A DNA stretch of 64,000 bases from Trichomonas vaginalis G3 (taxonomy: Eukaryota; Parabasalia; Trichomonadida; Trichomonadidae), in the NCBI RefSeq assembly GCF_026262505.1, contig NC_067205.1:7502001-7566000 (forward strand), read 5' to 3'. Below the pieces are notes generated by a model. That model had not been told where the DNA came from, made no database searches, and saw nothing but the letters and a program-made list of their open reading frames with translations. Below, one piece after another: positions 22,030 through 31,173 of the stretch (the stretch's first letter is position 1; each line of letters begins with the position of its first letter). The translations under genes were made by a program, and so were the position numbers.

Positions 22030-22767
22030 TTAATCTGTTATCTCATCAGCTATTTTTTCTATTTGAAATTGCCATAATATTTCATTCATAAATTCTAAAT
22101 CACAATCAAATAGGTCAGTTATTCTAAATTTAATATTTGATAAATCTTTTGAATGAAGAATAAATGAATTCCCGGATAATTGAAACGGATATGATAAAGA
22201 AAATATGTTTAAGTTGATGGATAAAATGTTTTGTATTGATGGGTAAGAGTTAGGGTCTAATGTTTGATGTGAAAATCTCATTGGGGTATTAACTTTATCA
22301 CATTTGATTAAAATGAAATTAGAACCAGTGTCAGAATACAAAACATCCCCAACATCTTTTTCAAAATTTAATATCCCCAACAATGAACGAAGACGAGGAG
22401 TACAAAATTTAATTTTCAGCGGAAATTTAATAAGGTTATTTATTTCATCAAGTTCAAAAAGTTTATCAGGTTTTGATTTAAAATTTTCTTCATACCATAC
22501 GATAAATGATTCATTTAAATAACTTAAAATCATGTTAATATCCCATTTCGTTATCACATTATTTATATACATATCATACGTTTTTAGGTCTACGACCCCG
22601 CCGCTATGCGGCTCATGGTCATCTTTAATAAATGATATATAATCTGAAGGGTCTAAAAGAATGGGATTAAATTTACCACTCACAGAAACGAGAGTAACAT
22701 TATAAATTCCGCTAACTGTTAAATTTAATTCACAGTTATTATTCGAAATAATATTGATAATTGACAT
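22030..22767 (-). CDS. penton-like minor capsid protein candidate, 245 aa
   Basis: Predicted beta-rich. The C-terminal third (INLNIFSLSYPFQLSGNSFI, then LSNIKFRITDLFDCDLEFMN) lines up with the end of the Polinton 2 gene at 56493-57324 and has the 'linear beta then acidic loop then Trp/Phe' ending of Polinton single-jelly-roll minor capsid proteins. The GC mini-hairpin GGTCTACGACC plus GCCGCTATGCGGC lies in frame near 22590. Shares a 21-bp divergent promoter with the gene at 22789. Function inferred from position and fold pattern. Confidence 0.5.
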   Translation of the reverse strand: MSIINIISNNNCELNLTVSGIYNVTLVSVSGKFNPILLDPSDYISFIKDDHEPHSGGVVDLKTYDMYINNVITKWDINMILSYLNESFIVWYEENFKSKPDKLFELDEINNLIKFPLKIKFCTPRLRSLLGILNFEKDVGDVLYSDTGSNFILIKCDKVNTPMRFSHQTLDPNSYPSIQNILSINLNIFSLSYPFQLSGNSFILHSKDLSNIKFRITDLFDCDLEFMNEILWQFQIEKIADEITD

Positions 22768-22788
22768 TTTTTTATTACGATTAAAAAT
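22768..22788. promoter_or_regulatory. 21-bp divergent promoter
   Basis: Only 21 bp (TTTTTTATTACGATTAAAAA then T) separate two divergent start codons. Each side shows the element's T-run/ATTA...AA-ATG leader, so one near-palindromic AT box must serve both genes. Confidence 0.6.
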
Positions 22789-23268
22789 ATGGTAAAGCGT
22801 TATTTTCCAGTGATAAATAAAACTAGAATAAGATTACCTCAAGAATTCATAAATTCAACGAATAAGAAATTCATTCATGTTATAAATTTTAGTGTTTTCA
22901 GAAAATATGAGTCGATGTCATATTCATCATCAGGTTATATTTCACTTCATTCAAATTTAGTTCAATCAAACCCATATAATGACCATTTCATAAGATTTTC
23001 AGATGGTATTAAAAATGTAATTGATAGATTAAAATATGAACAGATTGACAATATCGAATTTTTGGAATTTTGGTTTAAATATCCCGATGGAAAAAAGATT
23101 GAAGTTAAAGATAAAGCTGATACTATAACAAAAACAATTACAATGACCGATCCGGATAGTGGGGAACAAAAAGAAATAAAACAAACGATAGAAACTGGTG
23201 AAAGGTCAATTATTATCGATTATGATTCAAAGGATTATTATTCGATAATGTTAATGCTTGAATATTAA
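22789..23268 (+). CDS. Polinton structural-type protein, 159 aa, unknown
   Basis: Beta-rich with several aromatic strands (FIHVINFSVFRKYESMSY, IEFLEFWFKYPDGKKIEV) and a short ending YYSIMLMLEY. Divergent from the penton-like gene and convergent with 23265-23966, their ends overlapping by 4 bp. A jelly-roll-type minor capsid protein is possible. No family recognised from sequence. Confidence 0.45.
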   Translation: MVKRYFPVINKTRIRLPQEFINSTNKKFIHVINFSVFRKYESMSYSSSGYISLHSNLVQSNPYNDHFIRFSDGIKNVIDRLKYEQIDNIEFLEFWFKYPDGKKIEVKDKADTITKTITMTDPDSGEQKEIKQTIETGERSIIIDYDSKDYYSIMLMLEY

Positions 23269-23966
23269 ATAGCCTTAACAAAGAATTTTTCAAGTGATAT
23301 TTTATATTCATCAACTATTTTATTATAAATATCATTATATGTTAAATGAAGTTCAGTTGTTGTTCCGTTCTTTGATATCTTAATTGTGCTAATATCCTTT
23401 ATAGGATTTATTTTTGCAACTGTTCCGCAGCATGAAACCTCATCATCTATGAAAAATTGAATCTTCACGTCTGAATCTTGAACATCACAAAGAATGGCGA
23501 TAATGTGAATTAATGATTCATAAGGTAAAATAATTAAACCGGATTGGTCAATTAAATTTATTATTGAATCATAATTATCAGTTATGATATCACGGTAAAT
23601 TTTCATTAATTCAGAATTAATGTCTATTTTATATGGCGCATTGCGACTGTAATCGTAGATTCCTGGGTTCTCGATGTTTGATGAAAGAGGTGGGGGGTAT
23701 GTTGGATAAGTGGGAATTTCAACAGGTTCTTTACCAGGTTCAGATAAAATGATTGGGTCTCCATTCTCACGGTTTTCTTCATTCTCCTCATTCTTCGGTA
23801 AGTCACGAGTTAATAAATTTGGTTGAGTTGCTGACCTTGTTAATTCAGGACTAACATTAACTTTAACATTTTGAATAATTCGTGATTTATCATCATTTAC
23901 GTTATAACCAACCGTAATCTCTGCTTTTGCGTTAGTGTTCTTTTGACTAGTGAAACGTCTTCTCAT
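23265..23966 (-). CDS. CCG-motif protein, 233 aa
   Basis: Low-complexity N-terminal half rich in Asn, Glu and Pro (YPTYPPPLSSN). The C-terminal half has a helix followed by VSCCGTVAKINPIKDISTIK and a YNDIYNKIVDEYKISLEKF end. The same architecture, with ACCGVSYNVIDKIYVMKGG, appears at 57572-58150 in Polinton 2, so this is a conserved gene of these elements. Role unknown; the variable N-terminus and conserved C-terminal domain suggest a virion or adaptor protein. Confidence 0.55.
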   Translation of the reverse strand: MRRRFTSQKNTNAKAEITVGYNVNDDKSRIIQNVKVNVSPELTRSATQPNLLTRDLPKNEENEENRENGDPIILSEPGKEPVEIPTYPTYPPPLSSNIENPGIYDYSRNAPYKIDINSELMKIYRDIITDNYDSIINLIDQSGLIILPYESLIHIIAILCDVQDSDVKIQFFIDDEVSCCGTVAKINPIKDISTIKISKNGTTTELHLTYNDIYNKIVDEYKISLEKFFVKAI

Positions 23967-23998
23967 TTATATTCGAATAAAAAAATATATTTAAACTT

Positions 23999-24898
23999 TT
24001 ATTTTGCTGGAACTTTTGAATCTATTATTTCCTGTATTTGTTCATGAAGTTGATTTTTAGCATTTTCATCGAAATTAATAGACCGAATATATTCATTAAT
24101 TGCATTCTTATAATCATCTGATTTCTCAAATTTTCTTTTATCTGATTCCTTAACTAAATCATAAGTTAAACCTCGTTGCTGATATAATGGTTTCTTAATT
24201 AAATCTTTGAATGCTTGAGATAAAGCACCTGATGCAATTCTTGCTACTATAATTGGTTGGAATTGCTGTTTAAGTTCATCTTTAACATTTGCGAAAACTG
24301 GATCGAATAAAGCAACTTTAAAGAATTTCTTAGCTGGAATTTCAGGTCTTAAATTTGCATATTGACCATCAAACTGGTTAGAATATCGTGGTAATCCATC
24401 CGGTCCCTCTTCAATAGCATTTAATTCTTCATTGAAGTAAGAATATGGATTATGACGGTATGAATTAATTGGACCATTTTCACCTTCTCCAATGTATTGT
24501 TTAACAGCTTTTCCATTTTCATCAAATTGCATAGGATAATGTTCATTATATGCTTTACGTTTAGGATAATCCGTCATTGTTAATTTATACCCATTTATGA
24601 CTTTAATATTTCCTTGACCATCAGTAACGAAAACTTCATTTATTCCATCAGGTTTTCCATTTGGACCCGTAATGTCTGCTTCGTGTGCTTCCCAATTTGG
24701 TCCGTGACGTTTGGCATATGCTTGAGCTTCTGGTAATGTTAAAACGTTTCTCATTTGTTTAACATCCTTTTGAAGACCGGCAACAATGTGGACTAATTCT
24801 TTCATTCCGTCTGGAACTTTCATAGTTCTATTATATGCACCCTTTTTGTTTGTTCCTTGTTTTAATGGAACCTGTAGAAGATTTGCAATTTCTGTCAT
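23999..24898 (-). CDS. Polinton protein of 299 aa, unknown (virion-associated?)
   Basis: N-terminal helix ([19 protein letters not shown]), then a conserved-looking central block ([20 protein letters not shown], followed by [16 protein letters not shown]), then [20 protein letters not shown] and a helical C-terminus. Sits between the CCG protein and the packaging ATPase, in the morphogenesis block. Possibly corresponds in position to part of the large gene 60112-63457 of Polinton 2, but no clear alignment can be claimed. No catalytic motif seen. Looks whole. Confidence 0.45.
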   Translation of the reverse strand: MTEIANLLQVPLKQGTNKKGAYNRTMKVPDGMKELVHIVAGLQKDVKQMRNVLTLPEAQAYAKRHGPNWEAHEADITGPNGKPDGINEVFVTDGQGNIKVINGYKLTMTDYPKRKAYNEHYPMQFDENGKAVKQYIGEGENGPINSYRHNPYSYFNEELNAIEEGPDGLPRYSNQFDGQYANLRPEIPAKKFFKVALFDPVFANVKDELKQQFQPIIVARIASGALSQAFKDLIKKPLYQQRGLTYDLVKESDKRKFEKSDDYKNAINEYIRSINFDENAKNQLHEQIQEIIDSKVPAK

Positions 24899-24938
24899 GT
24901 TTAATTATAAATAAAAAATAAAAATTAATTATAAAAAG

Positions 24939-25765
24939 TTATTCGAATTTAATGGAACCTTTATTTAAATCAACTATTATTTTTCCATGTTCTCCTAATT
25001 GTTGATATTGTGTGTAAAGTTCATTAATGCTCATTGGTAAATTCACTTGATAAAGCATAACGTTCAACTGTTGACGACTAAAACCACTGAAAATGAAAAG
25101 GGTGGACAGGTTTGATTTAATGTTTGTGCTTAATGCTTTAAAGTATTGAACAGCCATGAAGAATGAACACTGAATGTGTCGACATTGAGTTAATAATTGA
25201 TTAAAATATGATTTCTCATTAGTTATTAGTTTTGATTTCACCGCATCATCTAGAAAAATGAGTGAATGCAAAAATTCTCTATCAAAATTTGAAATAGAAA
25301 GTGTTTCAAATAATTCATCCCGTTGTTTATCAATAATTTTATCCTCTAATCCTTGCTTCTTGATTGTATTATATAATTCTTTATACATTACAAAGTTTTT
25401 TAAATAATCTTCTGCTTCTTCTTGTGATAAATAAATAATTGGAATTTTGATTAAATGCTTTAAAGATTCAAATGTATCATCTGAAGGTGAACCTGAACGG
25501 TTGATATAAATTAACACATGTGAATAGGGGAAGTGTTAGCAATAATGATAATTTGTTTTAATATCGTTAATGTTTTACCTTTATTTTGTTTACCAATTGC
25601 TGCAGTGATTGAATTTAAGTAACATTCAGAATATGGAATTTTCATTAATTTTTCCTTAGATAGAGCATTTCTATTATCACTCAATGCTTCATTAATCATA
25701 TCATCTACGTATGTATTATATACTCCTGCTAATTCTTCATAAGGGGTGGATGAATTTAAATCCAT
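24939..25765 (-). pseudogene. FtsK/HerA (A32-type) DNA-packaging ATPase (broken)
   Basis: Walker A GKQNKGKT is visible in the upstream part, and Walker B SLIFLDDA in the downstream part, followed by an arginine/glutamine-rich sensor region (QCRHIQCSFFMAVQYF). This is the ATPase that would drive DNA into the capsid. It lies beside the capsid genes, as usual in Polintons. Looks broken, about one break. Confidence 0.8.
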
Positions 25766-25789
25766 TTAATCAAAAATAAATTTATAATT

Positions 25790-27428
25790 TTAAACATTTC
25801 TATTCATCAATATTTCATCATATGAACTTCTATACTGCGGTGGTGTACCTGTTGGATGATATTTCAAACCTTCATCCGGTGTCCATGTCCAATATGTAGT
25901 CCTAGTAAACCAAACCTGAGGAGGATTTGTCACTTTTGAACAGTAAGTGTCATTTTCACCCTGAATGATTGGATAAGCTTTCACTTGTACTGTAACTTGT
26001 GAGTTGAAAGTTTCTAATCCATCAAAGAATATACCCGCTCCATCACGTTGAACTGGAATAGTGCATAAGAATGAAGTTTGGTCTTTCCATGTTCTAGCTA
26101 ATGGTGTGCCATCATCATCATTCAGTGGTCTAGTTAATGAGTCCTCGTATTCTTCTGTGCATTCATTCACTCCATCTAAATCAGAAGCTTGAAGCATACG
26201 TGTAAAGAATATGTCACCCACTGTGGTCATCGCTTGATCGGGGAAGTTTCTGGAATCTATAGTGACCTGAAGACCTCGAAGCATTGGATTTTCTAAAACC
26301 GTTCTTTGCATTGCATTCTTCGGAAATGTTAACACAACATCTGTAACATTATGAAGAGCGTATGAGAAATCTGAGCTAATACCTTCAGGAGTGATGCAAC
26401 CTCCATTTAGTGAACGAACGTCAATATGTTGAGCTGGAATCATGAATGGATCTTCCTTACTAAATAAACGTGGTATTGCTTTAACTGATTCTTCAATTAA
26501 ACCGTATCCTGGTGTAATGCATTTATCCTCTAAAACTTCCATCTTTGTGCATGAAATAATAACGTCTTCAACTGTTGCGTCAGCAGATGTAGCGGCTAAG
26601 CTTGTAATTAATTTGGCAGGAAGTCCGATTTGTTGGAATTTGCGATCATATTTATAAACATGATTCATAATCTTTTCATAATTTTCATCAGTTATCTTTT
26701 CATAAACGTAATTTTGTAAATCAGCAACTCTTAACGGGTCAACCTGACAAAATACTAAAGTATCCCTGAAAACATAATATTTAAGAATGATTTCACCAAA
26801 TGATTTAGGATAATCATCGAACGCCTGAAATGCTAACAAATCATTTACCGGAATAATCATATCAAAAGTGACATCAACTTCTTCATTTGCTTTCTTGAAA
26901 ACTTCTGAAGGGTCAATATATTTACCACATACTGAGTTATCATATTTTTGAACATTATTATATAACGAATGAACAAACTTTTTAACTTTCCTTTCTGATT
27001 TTGGTTTATATGTTGCAAATGCGAAAGATTCACGGGCGCAATCCATCTGAAGATAACCAGCATCACCTCTTTCGGTTTCTACTTCTAATTTTAAAGCTTT
27101 GATTTGATGATTTGTAACCAACGAATAAACGCATGCATTTAAAAGCGGCATCACATGTGAAAGCTTTATTTGAAACTAGAGTTGCTTTAACTTTGCGTTT
27201 AATATATGTGTCACCTAATTGGTTCACATCATGAGCCGGATTTGTAATTCTTAAATGAGTTTGTTTATCATCAAAATATGGAGCATCAGAGTCATAGCAT
27301 GAACTTTCAAGTTCTCTATAATATCTTCTTCCATCATTCTTTGCGAATATTTCATTTATCTTTTCGAATGAATGAAATACATTTCCATTAATCGGTTTAG
27401 TGTTTGGCACTAAATAGTTAGTCGTCAT
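25790..27428 (-). pseudogene. major capsid protein, double-jelly-roll type (broken)
   Basis: A region of about 540 codons with beta-strand-rich composition, e.g. DVVLTFPKNAMQRTVLENPM and LQVTIDSRNFPDQAMTT, and an ending with TYWTWTPDEGLKYHP. Size, position next to the packaging ATPase and strand pattern fit the Polinton major capsid protein. Looks mostly preserved with about one break. Leader TTTTTTATTTAATAATAAATG. Confidence 0.65.
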
Positions 27429-27497
27429 TTATTATTAAATAAAAAATCAAAATTAAAAGATGAAAATGAATTTTTAATTTTAATGAAATAATCAACT

Positions 27498-27710
27498 ATG
27501 GCTGCAGGATTCTTTAAGAAACTGTGGGATAAAGTAAAAAGAGGAGCGCATAAAGTTTGGGAAGGGATTAAGAAAGGAGCAAATTGGATATTTAAGAATA
27601 AAGAAGCAATTAGTGACGTTGCTGAACAAATAGCACCTAATGTTCCGGTAAGGGAAGTATTAAATAAAGGAGATAAGGTTTATCGTCGACTACAACCGAT
27701 ACTAAGATAA
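27498..27710 (+). CDS. small amphipathic protein, MAAGFFKKLW family, 70 aa
   Basis: Starts MAAGFFKKLWDKVKRGAHKV, a basic amphipathic helix with regular Trp/Phe spacing, then WEGIKKGANWIF. A sister copy lies on the opposite strand at 27735-27971 with the same first ten residues, and Polinton 2 has comparable proteins at 41383 and 44732. It resembles in style the membrane-lytic or core peptides of adenoviruses (pVI/pX). That role is inference. Confidence 0.6.
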   Translation: MAAGFFKKLWDKVKRGAHKVWEGIKKGANWIFKNKEAISDVAEQIAPNVPVREVLNKGDKVYRRLQPILR

Positions 27711-27734
27711 AAATAATATTTATTTATTTTTCCA

Positions 27735-27971
27735 CTATCTACCCCCTATTTTATTAAGTATTCCTTCAGCAATTCCACCAACTGCGTTACCTGCTTGTGC
27801 TCCCATCGCCGGATTACCTGCTTTAGCACCTAATACTCCTCCTATGATAGTTCCTGCCGTTTTCGCTACTGGTGCCAAAAAGTTTGCAACGGGTTTAATA
27901 ATCTTTTGATGAACCCAACTTGCAGCTTTCTTAATTCCTTCCCATAATTTTTTAAAGAATCCTGCCGCCAT
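27735..27971 (-). CDS. small amphipathic protein, MAAGFFKKLW family, 78 aa
   Basis: Starts MAAGFFKKLWEGIKKAASWV. Its second half is Gly/Ala-rich and hydrophobic (KTAGTIIGGVLGAKAGNPAM), suited to inserting in a membrane. Paralogue of 27498-27710, convergent with it; the diverged C-termini suggest a duplication followed by specialisation. Confidence 0.6.
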   Translation of the reverse strand: MAAGFFKKLWEGIKKAASWVHQKIIKPVANFLAPVAKTAGTIIGGVLGAKAGNPAMGAQAGNAVGGIAEGILNKIGGR

Positions 27972-28038
27972 CTCTGATTTAATATTAATTAAAAAATATA
28001 TTTCATCACTTATATTCTAATTTTTTATTTAATGATAA

Positions 28039-28446
28039 ATGAAACCGATTTTAAAAATAAATGAAACAGAGGAGGAAGAAATAAATGAAAGTGAAAATGT
28101 TCAACAAAAAATAAACGTTGTTAAACCAATTACTGAAATAAAAATTTTTTCATCTGTTGATGAATTTAATGACTATTATGCTAATAATAAAAAATTATTT
28201 GAAGAATTGACAACATGTAAATTGAATAAAATGTTTAAAGTTGAGGACAGAGTCCAAGACCCGGAGGGTCATGGATTCAAAATTTCAAAAATAAAAGGTG
28301 TTGTTAGTTTAAAATCTATTCCTCAATCAAGAATCACCTCATTAATGAAAATTGATGATTTAACAAAAAGAATAGAAATTATTGAAGAGCGAATAAATCA
28401 AATTATTGATTTCATAAATCATGACTCGTTGAGCCCGGGTCCTTAA
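28039..28446 (+). CDS. acidic Polinton protein with in-frame GC hairpins, 135 aa
   Basis: N-terminus rich in Glu/Asn (NETEEEEINESENVQ), middle SSVDEFNDYYANNKKLFEEL, and a C-terminal helix (MKIDDLTKRIEIIEERINQI). Hairpins GGACAGAGTCC and GACCCGGAGGGTC lie in frame at 28243-28270. GAGCCCGGGTCC and further hairpins cover its end and the start of the convergent neighbour. Unknown function. Confidence 0.45.
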   Translation: MKPILKINETEEEEINESENVQQKINVVKPITEIKIFSSVDEFNDYYANNKKLFEELTTCKLNKMFKVEDRVQDPEGHGFKISKIKGVVSLKSIPQSRITSLMKIDDLTKRIEIIEERINQIIDFINHDSLSPGP

Positions 28447-28490
28447 AGCTCAAGGCACAAAGTGCCCAGGACTTAAAGTCCATCACTGAG
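28430..28490. repeat. GC mini-hairpin cluster between two convergent genes
   Basis: GAGC...GCTC outer arms followed by GGCACAAAGTGCC and GGACTTAAAGTCC. Covers the stop codons of the 135-aa and 161-aa genes. It may also act as a two-way transcript end. Confidence 0.75.
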
Positions 28491-28958
28491 TTCAAGGTTA
28501 TATTCATCAAATATTTCATTATTAAATGCAACTTCTGCTAGTTTATTTATTTTTTCAATACGATCATTTGAAAGTCTATCGTTTAATTTTTTCTGAAGTT
28601 TTTCATTTTCTAGTTCTGAAACTTTATTTGGATGATATTTAAACCCGTTAAATTCTTTTTCCTCAGTTTTGATCATTAATTTACAAAGAACTTTTGTGGT
28701 TGGAATTCGTTTAAACCATTTATCATTAATATTTGTTATAAATTCAATATCTGGAATTAATTCCCAAATTTTTGCATTTTCAATTAATTTATTATCAAAT
28801 GCAAAAGCAATAGGTTTAATATTAAACTTACCTTTATAATATATACTTTCTACATAATCATCGAAATAAACATCTACTTGTTTAACATTTTCAAGAATTG
28901 GTGAAAGAACATCCATTAATTGATTGACGGTTACGAATCTTGATCCACTCATTTTCAT
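28473..28958 (-). CDS. Polinton protein of 161 aa next to the right TIR
   Basis: Its first codons (MKMSG) come from the TIR boundary, mirroring the small gene at 11724; M3 at 28952 is an alternative start. Beta-rich centre (IYYKGKFNIKPIAFAFDNKL) and a helical C-terminus with KLQKKLNDRLSNDRIEKINK. No family recognised. Confidence 0.5.
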   Translation of the reverse strand: MKMSGSRFVTVNQLMDVLSPILENVKQVDVYFDDYVESIYYKGKFNIKPIAFAFDNKLIENAKIWELIPDIEFITNINDKWFKRIPTTKVLCKLMIKTEEKEFNGFKYHPNKVSELENEKLQKKLNDRLSNDRIEKINKLAEVAFNNEIFDEYNLELSDGL

Positions 28959-29764
28959 ACGAATTAAAAAAATAAATTATTCAAAAAATGTAAGACATGA
29001 ATTTTTAAAGTTTATTTTTCATTCATGAATGATAATTATATCTGATTTCTTTTATTCTCTCGTACATACTAGATTTGAAGAATTCAGAACTTTTACCATA
29101 ATCTCCTAAATGTTTTCTTATCCCTAACGTGTGCCAGTTATTATATGAAACTGAATAAACTTTATCTTTATCTTTACACCTTTCATCACTTCCAATATAT
29201 TTATATCTCAGTTTTGATTTAGCATTTTCATATTCATTAACGTTTAATAATTCACAGTCTTCCTTTTTAAATAAATGTTTTATGTATTCAGGATTTAATA
29301 CTCTACGTTTATATGCTCCTAACTTAGTTCTAAAGGTTTTTCTACAAAATTTAGGAATTCCATCCTCTTTAATGTCATCAATGATTTCCATTTCATTATT
29401 TTCAATTTCTTCTTCTCGTTTATGAGGTCTTTGATTATGACTCCATTGATTCCATGAAATTAAATATTCTTTATCATTATATTTATACCTCATTAGCTTA
29501 TTTTGGCTTTCATATTCATTTAATAATTCACAATCTTCATTTTTAAATTGAAGTTTAACCCATTCAGGATTTAAACAATGTTTAATTAATCGCGGAATAT
29601 CTGACATCATCTATATATATAGCTTCTTTTATAAAAGATAAAAAAATAAATTATTTTAAAATTAATGTTAATTTTTTAATGATTTATAAATAAATATATT
29701 TTAATGCATCGTCTATATATAGATGTAACAAAAAAAGTCACACAACCCGCACTCATCTACTACT
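28945..29764. repeat. right terminal inverted repeat of Polinton 1
   Basis: Reverse complement of 10911-11733, ending with CTCATCTACTACT and followed by the target copy ATTGAA (29765-29770). Contains the whole-looking copy of the TIR gene. Confidence 0.93.
29023..29610 (-). CDS. TIR-borne gene, right copy, 195 aa
   Basis: Starts MMSDIPRLIKHCLNPEWVKL inside the right TIR, behind TATATATAG and a T-rich leader. Has three repeating units of the pattern 'LxPExV/IKxLFKxEDCELLNxxE...KxRYKY...SxNxW', with the tryptophan ends SWNQWS and SYNNWH. Each unit could be a small DNA-recognition module. Because the gene lies in the TIR, the element carries it twice. A role in recognising the element ends is a reasonable but untested idea. 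Confidence 0.6.
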   Translation of the reverse strand: MMSDIPRLIKHCLNPEWVKLQFKNEDCELLNEYESQNKLMRYKYNDKEYLISWNQWSHNQRPHKREEEIENNEMEIIDDIKEDGIPKFCRKTFRTKLGAYKRRVLNPEYIKHLFKKEDCELLNVNEYENAKSKLRYKYIGSDERCKDKDKVYSVSYNNWHTLGIRKHLGDYGKSSEFFKSSMYERIKEIRYNYHS

Positions 29765-29770
29765 ATTGAA

Positions 29771-30054
29771 TATTTATTCACAAAGTTTTTTTCAAAATTC
29801 TGATGATTCAAGCTACAATGAGCAAAATTTAATAGGATTATTAATCAGAAAAAGATCTCAATCATTAATGTCCGCTCATTAACTTTGTTTTAATTTGAAT
29901 ATCTCCCTTGAGCAAATTTTCACAATTTCAACAAAGTTATTCATCAGGTGTAGTCAAAAATTTACACGTATTACTTAAAGAGCAGTTAAGTTAAATGAAT
30001 TTGGCATTTTATTTTTACATTCACAACGAGTCGTAGGTAATTAGGTAGATTAAA
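29771..30054. other. host intergenic
   Basis: AT-rich DNA between the Polinton 1 right end and the adenylate kinase gene. Nothing recognisable. Confidence 0.5.
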
Positions 30055-30723
30055 TTAGATCAAGAGGCAGCACTTTGATTGCTTAGCTGTGGCACTCTTG
30101 GATTTTGGTTCGGCGGGTAAATCTGACCAAACTTTTCTAAGTTGAGCAACAATATCATCGTGGACGACATCAATTGCACGGTTACCATCAACTGAGATAA
30201 CTTTGTTCTCGGCTTGGAATTTCTCAATAACTGGACGAGTTTGGTTATTATATGTAACTAAGCGCTTCTTGATTGACTCTTCGTTATCATCGATACGGCC
30301 GGATGTCTTACCGCGGTTAAGAAGACGCTTTGTAAGTTCATCATCTGGAACATCGATGAAAAGTAAGGCAACACATGGTTTGCACTTCTCAACAAACTCG
30401 GCTTCTTGAGAAAGGTCACGTGGGAAGCCATCGATGAACCAGTGCTTCTGCTTTCCTTGCACCATTGCATCACGGAGGAGTTTGATTGTCACATGAGCAG
30501 GAACAAGCTTACCTTCGGCAATAATCTGATCAATTTCTTTATATTCGGCGAGAAGATTCTCATCAAAGCCAGCTGGTGGGTTCTTTGCTATCTTAGAAGC
30601 ATTTCGAAGGAGATCACCTGCAGATAAGTAGCCAATATCGAACTCTTGGGATATTCTTGTTGCTTGTGTTCCCTTTCCAGAACCTGGACCACCAAGAACG
30701 AAGATAATATCTTTATCCTCCAT
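30055..30723 (-). CDS. adenylate/UMP-CMP kinase with a C-terminal CAAX-like tail, 222 aa
   Basis: Host nucleoside monophosphate kinase: P-loop LGGPGSGKGTQATRI at residues 9-24, NMP-binding SAGDLLRNA, the central WFIDGFPRDLSQ, a short LID with GKTSGRIDDNEE, and RPVIEKF after it. The short LID fits the UMP-CMP/adenylate kinase 1 class. The last 20 residues are Lys/Ser-rich and end SKCCLLI. This is a CAAX box of the geranylgeranyl type (CLLI) preceded by another Cys and lysines, so the enzyme may be membrane-anchored. The start ATG follows CTCAAAAA, a weak initiator-like context. Confidence 0.92.
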   Translation of the reverse strand: MEDKDIIFVLGGPGSGKGTQATRISQEFDIGYLSAGDLLRNASKIAKNPPAGFDENLLAEYKEIDQIIAEGKLVPAHVTIKLLRDAMVQGKQKHWFIDGFPRDLSQEAEFVEKCKPCVALLFIDVPDDELTKRLLNRGKTSGRIDDNEESIKKRLVTYNNQTRPVIEKFQAENKVISVDGNRAIDVVHDDIVAQLRKVWSDLPAEPKSKSATAKQSKCCLLI

Positions 30724-31173
30724 TTTTTGAGCAATGGAAAAACGTTATTAAAAAATCCCCTTACATTTTCAAAAAACTCACACAATTTTTCAATACCGCT
30801 AACGATAAATAGAATAGTCGGAATTTCATTTTGATCTGTATTCCATAAAATATAAGATATTAGTTTTTTTTTGACAAATAAGTCGCTTTTGATGTCACAA
30901 ACATTTCAAGAATATCCGACCACTTACGAAGAAATCATAATTTATGAGTTCTTATTAGCTAGAAAGTTAATATCAAAAGTTTTCAAAAGAAATCGTCATA
31001 TTCTGTGTTGATATTTCGAAAGAATGTATCCTATGCAATGAATTAGAACCTAAATATCAATAAGATTCAAATGGAAAAGCAATATCAATAGGCATCAATA
31101 ACGTTTATTCTTCTATTATAAAATGAAATATAAAATATCAAAATAAAGACTTTGAAACAAATAGAAAAGACGA
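30724..31173. other. host intergenic
   Basis: Upstream region of the kinase gene and downstream of the UEV-like gene. AT-rich, no gene or strong repeat seen. Confidence 0.5.

Larger units (their letters stand above)
10911..29764. mobile_element. Polinton/Maverick element 1 (fossil, near complete)
   Basis: About 18.85 kb. The ends read AGTAGTAGATGAG inward on both sides, in keeping with the AG termini of the family. Outside them lies a perfect 6-bp duplication ATTGAA (10905-10910 and 29765-29770). Parts: TIRs of about 820 bp, protein-primed PolB, integrase, KilA-N gene, fibre, penton-like protein, packaging ATPase, major capsid protein and small virion-like proteins. It looks near whole, with perhaps six to eight breaks across all genes. 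The near-identical TIRs and intact duplication suggest a young insertion. No adenain-type protease was recognised. Confidence 0.95.

Noticed and set aside
23999-24898. Adenain-like (Ulp1) cysteine protease, expected in Polintons
   Set aside because: No His...Asp...Cys pattern with the usual Trp/Asn and Gln context found here or elsewhere in either element.
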